From: CBDDRG01 sp051306415
GTDB lineage: Bacteria; Pseudomonadota; Gammaproteobacteria; Pseudomonadales; Porticoccaceae
Reading direction: 5' to 3'
Length of the DNA stretch: 7,785 nt
NCBI GenBank assembly: GCA_051306415.1
Contig: JBPPNE010000149.1
Location: 1-7,785, forward strand
Made by a program: the position numbers and the translations under genes. Position 1 is the stretch's first letter. Each line of letters begins with the position of its first letter. A model generated the notes under the pieces. It worked only from the letters and a program-made list of their open reading frames with translations. It made no database searches and was not told where the DNA came from. Below, in pieces: positions 1-6,383 of this stretch.

Positions 1-126
1 TCCGCCCGGTGCTCCCGAAGACACCCCCCAAAGGGCCGGGAAGGGCACCCCAAGGCGCGCCAATCCGCGAAAAATCGCGCCTGGCGTGGCGCAGGGGTGG
101 AATCAGGCGAACCGCTCAGAGGTTCC
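1..126. other. gene-free edge downstream of dprA
   Basis: I see no recognisable gene here. On the minus strand, just past dprA, the usual next gene in many gammaproteobacteria (smg) would begin, but no Smg-like start is visible. There is a small GC-rich inverted repeat, CGCGA at 66-70 and TCGCG at 75-79 around an AAAA loop, nested in a second pairing possibility (54-59 with 76-81). It has no T-tract, so I do not call it a terminator. A short reading frame opening with GTG runs on the minus strand to the window edge, but nothing in it is recognisable. Confidence 0.5.
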
Positions 127-1215
127 CTAGCGAACCCGGCTGAACCGCCCGTTATGACTGGCAATGGCGACCTGCAATTCGAGGTTGACCAGCACCCGAC
201 TTAACAGCGATGCCGTCATTCCGGTGCGAGCGACCAGGGTGTCCAGATCCAGCGGATCGAAACCCAACTGCCGTAGCACCGATTCCTCCTCTTCGCTATA
301 AGCCGGGGTTGGCGGCGCGCTAGCCTCGCAATCCTTGTAGGCGAGCAGGCCACCGAGTTGCTCGACGATGTCCGCCGCGGTTTCCACCAAGGTGGCGCCC
401 TCCCGCAATAATTGATGGCAACCGCGGGCCTGGGGATTGTGGATCGAACCCGGAATCGCGAACACTTCGCGGCCCTGCTCCATGGCGAGGCGGGCAGTGA
501 TCAGCGAGCCGCTGCGCGGTGCCGCCTCGACGACCACTACACCGAGGCTGAGGCCACTGATGACGCGATTGCGGCGCGGAAAGTTCTTCGCCAGTGGCGG
601 CGTCCCCAGCGAGAATTCAGATACCAGAGCCCCGCCCGCGGCGACAATTGCATCGGCAAGCGCCCGGTGCTGGCGGGGATATATCTGGTCGAGACCGCTG
701 CCGAGAACAGCGATGGTGACGCCGGTTACCAACGCGCCGCGATGGGCGGCGCCATCGATGCCGAGGGCGAGACCGCTGGTGATGGCGAATCCACTCGCCG
801 CCAGCACTTTGGCGAAGTCGGCCGCGGTCGCCGCCCCGGCGGGGGAACTTTGACGACTGCCGACCACGGCGATCTGCGGCAGCGCGAGGGCGCTCACATT
901 GCCGCGCACGTAAATGAGTAGGGGCGGTCGTGCGATCTCTCGCAACAGCCGGGGATAGCGTTCGTCACTCAGCGTCAGGAGTCGGGTGCCTGTGGCTTGC
1001 AACTGCGCGAACTGCTGCCCGGCAGCGGCATGGTGGGCCGCTACGGCCCCCTGGTAGGGGCGAATGGCAGCCTGATAATCCGGCGGCAAACCGCTGGGAT
1101 CAGCCGCCAGAATGCCCTGGAAGGAACCGAACCGACGATAGAGTTGGTACAGGCCCGCGTAACTCAAATCCGGCAGCGACAGCAGAACCAGCGCCGCCTC
1201 GGTCTCGGCATTCAC
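127..1215 (-). CDS. dprA: DNA-processing protein DprA
   Basis: DprA (Smf) is a cytoplasmic protein that binds incoming single-stranded DNA during natural transformation and loads RecA on it. The 362-residue product has the full three-part layout: an N-terminal SAM-like region (about 1-75), the Rossmann-like DprA core (about 80-290) and a C-terminal winged-helix region (about 305-360). Core signatures are VVGSRQSSPAG (117-127), SGLALGIDGAAHRG (147-160), VLGSGLDQIYP (170-180), KNFPRRNRVISGLS (210-223) and the EAAPRSGSLITARLA stretch (230-244). The start is GTG (1213-1215) with no strong ribosome binding site. It lies 49 nt after the LysM gene on the same strand, so the two are probably co-transcribed. 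DprA is also widespread in species not known to be competent, so its presence alone does not prove transformation. Confidence 0.97.
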   Translation of the reverse strand: MNAETEAALVLLSLPDLSYAGLYQLYRRFGSFQGILAADPSGLPPDYQAAIRPYQGAVAAHHAAAGQQFAQLQATGTRLLTLSDERYPRLLREIARPPLLIYVRGNVSALALPQIAVVGSRQSSPAGAATAADFAKVLAASGFAITSGLALGIDGAAHRGALVTGVTIAVLGSGLDQIYPRQHRALADAIVAAGGALVSEFSLGTPPLAKNFPRRNRVISGLSLGVVVVEAAPRSGSLITARLAMEQGREVFAIPGSIHNPQARGCHQLLREGATLVETAADIVEQLGGLLAYKDCEASAPPTPAYSEEEESVLRQLGFDPLDLDTLVARTGMTASLLSRVLVNLELQVAIASHNGRFSRVR

Positions 1216-1264
1216 GCTGACTATCTCAACAGCGCATCACGCTTGGCGGATTGGGCCGTTGGCA

Positions 1265-2284
1265 CTACGGATTCTGCACGAGATCATTCACCGCGATGGG
1301 GCGGTCGGCGTGGAGCACCAATCCGAAGCTCATTTTTTCGAAGGTGCGAAAGACCATGAGCAGACCGGCTCGATCCGGTGGCAGCGTCACCGTGTCCTTG
1401 GCGATGCGGTCTTGTACCACCTCGCCCAGTTTGTAAATCGCCAGCGTATTGCCGGCCACCAGACCGTCGCGTTCACCGCGGTTGATCGCCACCACGTCAA
1501 GGTGGCCGCCGTTGCTGACTCCGCCCTCAACCAAGAGGATCACGCCGTGGATGTCGCCGGCGGGCGCACTTGGGTAGAACAGTGAATCGACTCTGCGGGC
1601 CTCACCGGGCAGCAGGCGGTCGCCGCTGAGAATTTCCTGGCTGGTGCGGGTTGCGGTGAGCGTTGCAATCGCGCCGTCAAGGGCTTTGATTTGGGCGGCG
1701 CCGACGTCCATTGCGCGGATACCGAGTACCTCCTTGGTCGCCGGATCGACATAGGCATCACCACGGCGAAAAACGCCAAGCGCTTGCTCACTGCCTGAGA
1801 AGTCGCCACGGGCGTAGAAATCGTCGCCAATACTCGACATCAGGCGCTTTTCGTGGCCAGCGACGACATAGGGGGCCGCTTCCAGCTCGGCACTATCGAC
1901 CACCCGATTGAGCGACAGGTAATTGCTAATCATCTCCAGCGGCAGCGTGGGAATGGCATCAGCGTGTTCGATCACGCGGGCTTTCGGCGCAAGTTTAACC
2001 TCGCGGCCGCGGCTGAGCGTAAGCCGGGGCTGGCCGTCGACATAGATGAGGCTAATGCTATCGCCGGGGTAGATCAGGTGCGGATTCTGGATTTGCGGGT
2101 TGGCCTGCCAGATCTCTGGCCACAACCAGGGTTTTTTCAGAAACAGCGCGGAGATATCCCACAGGGTATCGCCCTTCTTCACGGTGTACTGATCGGGGGC
2201 ATTGTCATGAAAGGGCGCCGGCGCCGCACTCGCTACCGAGGCAAATAGCCAGAGGCCGATCAATGCAAGTACTACTCTTCTCAT
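1265..2284 (-). CDS. secreted LysM domain protein
   Basis: A 339-residue exported protein. Residues 1-20 are a typical Sec signal peptide (basic MRR, hydrophobic core, cleavage probably after ASVASA). One LysM domain follows at about 33-79, beginning YTVKKGDTLWDIS and ending with the NPHLIYPGDSISL element; LysM domains bind the GlcNAc backbone of peptidoglycan. The remaining 250 residues have no domain I can name. They look mainly beta-rich, with repeated short GD-containing turns such as GDRLLPG (221-227). The ATG start is preceded by AGGAAGAG on the minus strand at good spacing. Its position just upstream of dprA and divergent from def matches a LysM protein seen at this locus in many gammaproteobacteria, whose role is not well defined. 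I infer a cell-wall-associated periplasmic protein. No catalytic domain is visible. Confidence 0.9.
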   Translation of the reverse strand: MRRVVLALIGLWLFASVASAAPAPFHDNAPDQYTVKKGDTLWDISALFLKKPWLWPEIWQANPQIQNPHLIYPGDSISLIYVDGQPRLTLSRGREVKLAPKARVIEHADAIPTLPLEMISNYLSLNRVVDSAELEAAPYVVAGHEKRLMSSIGDDFYARGDFSGSEQALGVFRRGDAYVDPATKEVLGIRAMDVGAAQIKALDGAIATLTATRTSQEILSGDRLLPGEARRVDSLFYPSAPAGDIHGVILLVEGGVSNGGHLDVVAINRGERDGLVAGNTLAIYKLGEVVQDRIAKDTVTLPPDRAGLLMVFRTFEKMSFGLVLHADRPIAVNDLVQNP

Positions 2285-2322
2285 GACTTGGCTCTTCCTG
2301 TGTCCAGCAGCGCCACGGCCGG

Positions 2323-2328
2323 TGTATA
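2323..2328 (-). promoter_or_regulatory. possible -10 element for the LysM-dprA unit
   Basis: The minus strand reads TATACA here, five of six matches to the sigma-70 -10 box, which would give a leader of about 30 nt before the LysM ATG. No good -35 box lies at the right distance; the best hexamer, TTCACA, is 25 nt away and too far. The plus strand also reads TATACT (2325-2330) over the same bases, so the direction is not certain. Confidence 0.3.
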
Positions 2329-2380
2329 CTGGCTCTTCGACGCCCGCTTTAGTTGTGAAAAATTCCCTTCAACATCCAAT

Positions 2381-2426
2381 GTTACAGACAGCCTGCGGCG
2401 CTAGTTACAGACAGCTTGCCGCACTT
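2381..2426 (+). repeat. two-copy 23-nt tandem repeat before def
   Basis: Two head-to-tail copies with a 23-nt period lie at 2381-2403 and 2404-2426. The first 12 bases of each copy are identical (GTTACAGACAGC) and the last 11 are partly diverged. The array ends 23 nt before the def start codon, in the divergent region between the LysM gene and def. It may be an operator or simply a local duplication. Confidence 0.85.
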
Positions 2427-2443
2427 AGCGACAACTCTATCAC
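2416..2443 (+). promoter_or_regulatory. possible sigma-70 promoter for def-fmt-rsmB
   Basis: TTGCCG (2416-2421) and TATCAC (2438-2443) resemble -35 and -10 boxes with a 16-nt spacer. If real, transcription would begin almost at the def ATG, giving a leaderless or nearly leaderless message. This would fit the lack of any purine-rich ribosome binding site before that ATG. The match is weak, and a promoter further upstream is equally possible. Confidence 0.25.
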
Positions 2444-2449
2444 AAGACT

Positions 2450-2956
2450 ATGGCGATATTGACGATTCTCGAATTCCCGGATCCTCGCCTGCGCACCCGG
2501 GCAAAACCCGTCGCTATCGTAGACGCGCGCATCCGCAAGCTCGTCGACGACATGATCGAAACCATGTACGCGGCCAAGGGAATAGGGCTCGCCGCCACCC
2601 AGGTCAATGTGCACGAAAGGGTCGTCGTGATGGACATATCGGAGGGCCGCGACCAACCCCGCGTCTTCATCAATCCCGAGATCGAGGTGATCGGCGAGGA
2701 TACCCAGGATTACGAGGAGGGCTGCCTGTCGGTGCCGGGATTCTACGAATCGGTGGCGCGCCCCGCGAACATCCGCGTGCGTGCCCTCGACCGCGACAGC
2801 GCCTCCTTCGAACTGACCCCCGATGGTCTGCTCGCCGTCTGTATCCAACACGAACTCGATCATCTGGACGGCAAGTTGTTCGTCGATTACCTGACGCCTC
2901 TGAAACGCCTGCGGATCCGCCAGAAGCTCGAAAAGCTCCAGCGCCAGCAGGCGTAG
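2450..2956 (+). CDS. def: peptide deformylase
   Basis: Peptide deformylase removes the formyl group from the N-terminal methionine of nascent proteins, acting at the ribosome exit with a bound metal (usually Fe2+). At 168 residues it is almost exactly the length of the E. coli enzyme. All three family motifs are intact: GIGLAATQ (44-51), EGCLS (90-94, metal ligand Cys92) and HELDH (134-138, metal ligands His134 and His138, catalytic Glu135). The ATG at 2450 gives the standard MAILTILEFPDPRL start, but it has no clear ribosome binding site. It is the first gene of a three-gene unit with fmt and rsmB: Fmt adds the formyl group that Def removes. I see nothing anomalous in the protein. Confidence 0.98.
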   Translation: MAILTILEFPDPRLRTRAKPVAIVDARIRKLVDDMIETMYAAKGIGLAATQVNVHERVVVMDISEGRDQPRVFINPEIEVIGEDTQDYEEGCLSVPGFYESVARPANIRVRALDRDSASFELTPDGLLAVCIQHELDHLDGKLFVDYLTPLKRLRIRQKLEKLQRQQA

Positions 2957-2959
2957 CCG

Positions 2960-3943
2960 TTGGCATCTGCAACCACTGCACCCCCGCGAGCCCGCGCCCC
3001 GCGTCTGCTCTTCGCGGGCACGCCCGAATTTGCCGCCAGCCACCTCCAAGCCCTGCTCGCCGATGGGCGCTACCCGATCGTCGGCGTCTACACCCAGCCC
3101 GATCGCCCGGCGGGCCGCGGCAAGAAGCTCGCGCCGAGTCCGGTGAAGACATTGTCCTTGCGGCACGAACTGCCCGTCCACCAACCGGAACACCTCAAGG
3201 ATCGGCAAACCCAGGCGGCGCTCGCGGCTCTCGACGCCGATCTGATGGTCGTCGTCGCCTATGGGCTGCTGCTGCCGCAGGCCGTGCTCGATATTCCGCC
3301 CCTCGGCTGCATCAATGTTCACGCCTCGCTGCTGCCGTGCTGGCGCGGCGCGGCGCCGATCCAACGCGCGATCCAGGCCGGCGATACCGAGACCGGCATC
3401 TGCATCATGGCGATGGAAGCCGGACTGGACACCGGCCCGGTATTGCGCCAGGTGCGCTGCTCTATCGAGCCCGACGATACCGGCGGCAGTCTCCACAACC
3501 GTCTCGCCACCCTGGGTGGCCCGGCGCTGCTCGCCGCCATCGACGACCTGGTAGCGGGTGTGGCGACGCCGCAGCAGCTACAGGACGGCCGTCTCGCCAC
3601 CTACGCCGCCAAGATCGCCAAAGCAGAAGCGGCTATCGACTGGCGCAACAGCGCCATCGAAATCGAACGGCTGGTGCGCGCCTTCAATCCCACCCCCGTT
3701 GCCTTCACCACCCTCGGCGGCGAGCGGCTGCGCATCTGGGCCGCTAGCGCAGACATGGCGACAAGCCGAGCGCCCGCGGGCACCCTGCTTGATGCGAGTA
3801 GCGCCGGGCTGCGGGTTGCCTGCGGCAGCGGCATTCTCGACATCACCGAACTCCAGTTCGCCGGCAAGAACCGCTTGCCGGTGGCCGCCGCGCTCAACAG
3901 CCGGGGCGATGACTTCCAGCCGGGCCGCATCCTTGGCCACTAA
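2960..3943 (+). CDS. fmt: methionyl-tRNA formyltransferase
   Basis: Fmt formylates Met-tRNAfMet with 10-formyltetrahydrofolate in the cytoplasm, producing the initiator for translation. The 327-residue protein has the N-terminal formyltransferase domain (about 14-200) and the C-terminal OB-like tRNA-binding domain (about 215-325). Signatures are FAGTPEFA (18-25), TQPDRPAGRGKKL (45-57), the catalytic GCINVH stretch with Asn119 and His121, and GLDTG with Asp157. The start is TTG, 3 nt after the def stop; no closer ATG precedes the conserved LLFAGTPEF, so translation is probably coupled to def. About a dozen N-terminal residues before the fold have no counterpart in E. coli Fmt, so the exact start is slightly uncertain. 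An oddity is Cys127 in SLLPCWRG, where the family normally has Arg. Confidence 0.97.
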   Translation: MASATTAPPRARAPRLLFAGTPEFAASHLQALLADGRYPIVGVYTQPDRPAGRGKKLAPSPVKTLSLRHELPVHQPEHLKDRQTQAALAALDADLMVVVAYGLLLPQAVLDIPPLGCINVHASLLPCWRGAAPIQRAIQAGDTETGICIMAMEAGLDTGPVLRQVRCSIEPDDTGGSLHNRLATLGGPALLAAIDDLVAGVATPQQLQDGRLATYAAKIAKAEAAIDWRNSAIEIERLVRAFNPTPVAFTTLGGERLRIWAASADMATSRAPAGTLLDASSAGLRVACGSGILDITELQFAGKNRLPVAAALNSRGDDFQPGRILGH

Positions 3944-5255
3944 CCGCGCGGCGCCGCTACCGGTGCGGGCCGCCGCCGCGATCGCGATTGCCCGGGTAAT
4001 CCGCGATGGCGTCTCGCTGAACACCGCCCTCGCCGAGGGCATGCCCCGCGTCGTCCCCCGCGACCAGGGCCTGCTGCAGGAGCTCTGCTACGGTACTCTG
4101 CGCTGGTATCCGCGCCTGCGGCTCCTGGTCGGCGCCCTCCTCGCCAAACCGCTGAAAGCCGCGGACGCCGATATTGCCGCGTTGCTGGCCTGCGCGCTCT
4201 ACCAGCTGACCTGGACTCGGATGCCGGCACACGCCGCCGTCAACGAAACCGTGGCGACCTGCGCGGCGCTCGGCAAGCCCTGGGCAAAGGGCCTCGCCAA
4301 TGCGGTGCTGCGCCGTTTCGGCCGCGAGCGCGAAACCCTCGAAGCCGCGCTGGCGGACGATCCCGAATACCAGAGCGCGCACCCACGCTGGCTCGCGGAT
4401 AGCCTGCGCGCCGCCTGGCCGGCGGAGGCGGACGCCCTGTTTGCCGCCAACAATGGCCGCGCGCCGATGACCTTGCGGGTCAATCTGCGCAAGACCCGTC
4501 GCGAGGACTACCTGCAAGCACTGGCGAGCGCCGGTATCGGCGCGCTGCCGACCGCCAGTGGCGATGCCGGCATCCAGTTGACCGCAGCCGTCGCGGTCAG
4601 CCAGCTCCCCGGTTTTGACAAAGGTCTCCTCAGCGTGCAGGACGAGGCGGCCCAGCTCGCGGCGATCCTACTCGACCTTGCCCCCGGCCAGCGGGTGCTG
4701 GACGCCTGCTGCGCGCCCGGCGGCAAGACTGGCCACATCTTCGAACGCGAGCCCGGCGTCGCCGAGCTGGTCGCCATCGATAGCGATGCCAGCCGTCTCC
4801 AGCGCGTGCGGGACAATCTCCAGCGCCTGGGTTTGAGTGCAACTCTGCGAGCCGCAGACGCCCGCAATACTTCCGACTGGTGGGACGGCGAGCCCTTCGC
4901 CCGCATCCTCCTCGATGCCCCCTGCTCCGGCAGCGGCGTGATCCGCCGCCATCCAGACATCAAGCTGCTGCGCACCGCAACGGATATCACGCAATTGGCG
5001 GCGCTTCAGCTTGAACTGTTGAACCGCCTGTGGCCGCTACTCGCGCCGGGCGGCAAGCTGCTGTACGCCACCTGCTCGGTGTTGCCGGCGGAGAACGACG
5101 ACGTCATCGCTCAATTTGCTGCGGCGAGGACAGATGTCGACAGCCTTCCCATCGCGATTGGCGTCGGCTGCGCGAGTACTTGCGGCCGCCAACTGCTGCC
5201 GCAGCTCGACGGCCACGATGGCTTTTACTACGCGCTCCTGCAAAAGCGGGAATAA
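3909..5255 (+). CDS. rsmB: 16S rRNA (cytosine-967-C5)-methyltransferase
   Basis: RsmB (Sun/Fmu) methylates C967 of 16S rRNA using S-adenosylmethionine. The 448-residue product has an N-terminal NusB-like RNA-binding domain (about 19-145, with LLQELCYGTLRW and HAAVNETV) and a C-terminal Rossmann methyltransferase. Motif I is DACCAPGGKT (265-274). Motif IV is LDAPCSGSG, with Cys339 of the PC pair. Motif VI is YATCSV, with Cys389, the nucleophile position in this family. The chosen ATG at 3909 overlaps the end of fmt by 35 nt and leaves 18 residues before the conserved VRAAAA helix. TTG at 3933 or GTG at 3963 are alternatives. The same frame stays open back to 3558 inside fmt, but that extension shows no relation to the family. 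The overlap suggests translational coupling with fmt. Confidence 0.95.
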   Translation: MTSSRAASLATNRAAPLPVRAAAAIAIARVIRDGVSLNTALAEGMPRVVPRDQGLLQELCYGTLRWYPRLRLLVGALLAKPLKAADADIAALLACALYQLTWTRMPAHAAVNETVATCAALGKPWAKGLANAVLRRFGRERETLEAALADDPEYQSAHPRWLADSLRAAWPAEADALFAANNGRAPMTLRVNLRKTRREDYLQALASAGIGALPTASGDAGIQLTAAVAVSQLPGFDKGLLSVQDEAAQLAAILLDLAPGQRVLDACCAPGGKTGHIFEREPGVAELVAIDSDASRLQRVRDNLQRLGLSATLRAADARNTSDWWDGEPFARILLDAPCSGSGVIRRHPDIKLLRTATDITQLAALQLELLNRLWPLLAPGGKLLYATCSVLPAENDDVIAQFAAARTDVDSLPIAIGVGCASTCGRQLLPQLDGHDGFYYALLQKRE

Positions 5256-5257
5256 CT

Positions 5258-5271
5258 GCGCACCGCTGCGC
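5258..5271. terminator. weak hairpin between convergent rsmB and amidohydrolase genes
   Basis: GCGCA (5258-5262) and TGCGC (5267-5271) pair around a CCGC loop, 2 nt after the rsmB stop and in the 44-nt gap to the convergent gene. It could act on both strands, but the stem is short and no T-tract follows on either side, so it may not terminate transcription. Confidence 0.2.
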
Positions 5272-5299
5272 CAGTGAAGTAGCATCCGCTGTTCTGCGC

Positions 5300-6067
5300 T
5301 CAGAGCAATGGCAGCGCCTCCGTCAGCCAACGCGCGAGACGCGCCGCCCACGCCGTCTGGCCAGCATCGCCAGCGATCAGATCCTGACGAATCTCCAGCT
5401 CAACATGGGCAATGCCACGCTGTTCGCCATGCACCGGAATGCCGTAGTCGGTGGCGTCGGAAACCGCATAGGGCTCGTTGTCGCCAACCACCAGACCCGG
5501 CTCGCGGCGCGCGCGGTCGAGCAGGAGATGGCCGAGGCGGGCATCGCGGTGGTAGAGCACGCCGAGATGCCAGGGTCGGGGCACGCCCAGGTAAGTCGGT
5601 GTGAAGCTGTGCAGCGCCAGCAGCACTGTCAGCCGTCCAAACGCCGCGCGGGCATCCAGCTCGGCGCGAATGCGGTCGTGGTACGGATGGAAAATGGCGT
5701 CGGCGCGGACTTCTGCCGCGCTGGCGCAGATACCGATATTGCCGGGGATTGATGTGCGCTCACTCTCGCTAACAATGGATTGAGCTGTGCCGGGCGCCCG
5801 GTTACAGTCGATAACGAGTCGCGAGTAGGCTTGCAGAATGGCGAACGCATCGAGCAGCTCGGCAAGCTGCCCGGCGAGTCCGGCGACGCCGATATCCCAG
5901 GCGATATGCCGATTGAGGTCGGTAGCAGCCATCCCCAGCGAGCCGAGTGCACGGGGGATCGCACGGCCAGCGTGATCGGCGGTAATGACGTAGGGCGAGG
6001 CACCGGCGGTTTGACGCAGCGTGTAGACTGGGGGATCGTCAGCGACCAGTAGCCGGCCTGCTTTCAT
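5300..6067 (-). CDS. N-formylglutamate amidohydrolase family protein
   Basis: The family (PF05013; this protein resembles the stand-alone group 'predicted N-formylglutamate amidohydrolase') are metal-dependent hydrolases; the named member splits N-formylglutamate into formate and glutamate at the end of histidine degradation. With the ATG at 6067 the product is 255 residues, cytoplasmic, with no signal peptide. Conserved elements are DHAG (31-34), HIAWDIG (54-60), YSRLVIDCNR (81-90), HSFTP (153-157), VGDNEPY (194-200) and HVELEIRQDL (221-230). I prefer this ATG because AAGGGAG lies 9 nt before it; a TTG seven codons upstream (6088) is open but would swallow that site. No hut gene is nearby, so the substrate is not established and may be another N-formyl or N-acyl compound. 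It is divergent from a nitrogen-type ABC transporter, which suggests nitrogen scavenging. Confidence 0.88.
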   Translation of the reverse strand: MKAGRLLVADDPPVYTLRQTAGASPYVITADHAGRAIPRALGSLGMAATDLNRHIAWDIGVAGLAGQLAELLDAFAILQAYSRLVIDCNRAPGTAQSIVSESERTSIPGNIGICASAAEVRADAIFHPYHDRIRAELDARAAFGRLTVLLALHSFTPTYLGVPRPWHLGVLYHRDARLGHLLLDRARREPGLVVGDNEPYAVSDATDYGIPVHGEQRGIAHVELEIRQDLIAGDAGQTAWAARLARWLTEALPLL

Positions 6068-6076
6068 CTTAATGCG

Positions 6077-6083
6077 CTCCCTT
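6077..6083 (-). promoter_or_regulatory. ribosome binding site deciding the amidohydrolase start
   Basis: The minus strand reads AAGGGAG, followed by 9 nt and the ATG at 6065-6067. This is a good Shine-Dalgarno match and is the reason for choosing the shorter protein over the TTG start at 6088, whose coding sequence would include it. Confidence 0.75.
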
Positions 6084-6175
6084 GGCAATCATGTCATCAC
6101 GCGTTCATGGGGATCACACGCTCTCTGCCAGCAGCATCGGTAACAGCGAGTTCGTTGCGCCGACTCACCTCTCAT

Positions 6176-6194
6176 GCGCACACTTATGGTGCGC
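6176..6194. promoter_or_regulatory. NtrC-like enhancer site 1
   Basis: GCGCAC-N7-GTGCGC is a perfect 6-bp-arm palindrome. Its core GCAC-N7-GTGC matches the NtrC consensus (TGCAC-N7-GTGCA), differing only in the outermost base of each arm. Its centre is about 116 bp upstream of the start point predicted from the sigma-54 promoter at 6274, a normal enhancer distance. The regulator is inferred from the motif only. Confidence 0.6.
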
Positions 6195-6195
6195 T

Positions 6196-6214
6196 GCGCA
6201 CTTATTTGGCGCGC
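6196..6214. promoter_or_regulatory. NtrC-like enhancer site 2
   Basis: GCGCAC-N7-GCGCGC is a second copy of the same palindrome with one arm mismatch, exactly 20 bp downstream of site 1 (two helical turns). Its centre is near -96. Tandem sites on the same DNA face suit cooperative NtrC binding. The inner half-sites of the two copies also form a 13-nt palindrome (6189-6201). Confidence 0.5.
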
Positions 6215-6241
6215 ATCAGCGCCCAGTCATCTCGCATCAGC
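6212..6241 (+). repeat. pair of CGCATCAGC direct repeats, 21-bp spacing
   Basis: CGCATCAGC occurs at 6212-6220 and again at 6233-6241, 21 bp start to start, between the NtrC-like sites and the sigma-54 promoter. Two-turn spacing suggests a direct-repeat binding site for a second regulator, but no family can be named. Confidence 0.5.
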
Positions 6242-6273
6242 CAATGCGGCCCGATATTATCGCGCTTTGCACA

Positions 6274-6290
6274 TTGGCACGACCTTCGCT
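6274..6290 (+). promoter_or_regulatory. sigma-54 promoter for the ABC transporter genes
   Basis: The bases TTGGCACGACCTTCGCT match the sigma-54 (RpoN) consensus YTGGCACGRNNNTTGCW at every defined position except one (TCGC for TTGC). The invariant GG (6276-6277) and GC (6288-6289) have the required 10-nt gap. The predicted start point is about 6301, leaving a leader of about 88 nt before the substrate-binding protein gene. Sigma-54 promoters need an enhancer-bound activator, which fits the two NtrC-like palindromes upstream. Confidence 0.75.
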
Positions 6291-6378
6291 TAAAGATTGC
6301 CAGCGCGCAGCGTCCGTGAGTCCGTTCGTTGTGGCCACGACCGCACTCTTCATACATAACATCAACATAATGATCAGC

Positions 6379-6383
6379 GGAGG
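6379..6383 (+). promoter_or_regulatory. ribosome binding site of the substrate-binding protein gene
   Basis: GGAGG lies 5 nt before the ATG at 6389. It is the clearest ribosome binding site on the plus strand in this window and suggests efficient translation. Confidence 0.8.

Noticed and set aside
54..81. Possible terminator after dprA
   Set aside because: The inverted repeats are short and overlapping, with no T-tract on either strand.
412..1585. Several plus-strand frames of 61-169 codons
   Set aside because: All overlap dprA or the LysM gene antisense and show no known motif.
2405..3496. A 363-codon minus-strand open frame opposite def and fmt
   Set aside because: It lies antisense to two genes with intact catalytic motifs, is rich in Arg/Gly/Asp repeats typical of GC-rich shadow frames, and shows no recognisable domain.
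6068..6088. TTG start at 6088 giving a seven-residue longer amidohydrolase
   Set aside because: The strong AAGGGAG site 9 nt before the ATG at 6067 would then lie within the coding sequence, and the TTG has no comparable site of its own.
6210..6230. A minus-strand GG-N10-GC that could be a sigma-54 promoter for the amidohydrolase gene
   Set aside because: Only the two dinucleotides fit; the -24 box lacks TGGCAC and the -12 box lacks the TT, so it is no better than chance in GC-rich DNA.
6252..6262. Short palindrome CGATA-T-TATCG
   Set aside because: The arms are only 5 bp and do not extend; too short to assign as a regulator site on its own.
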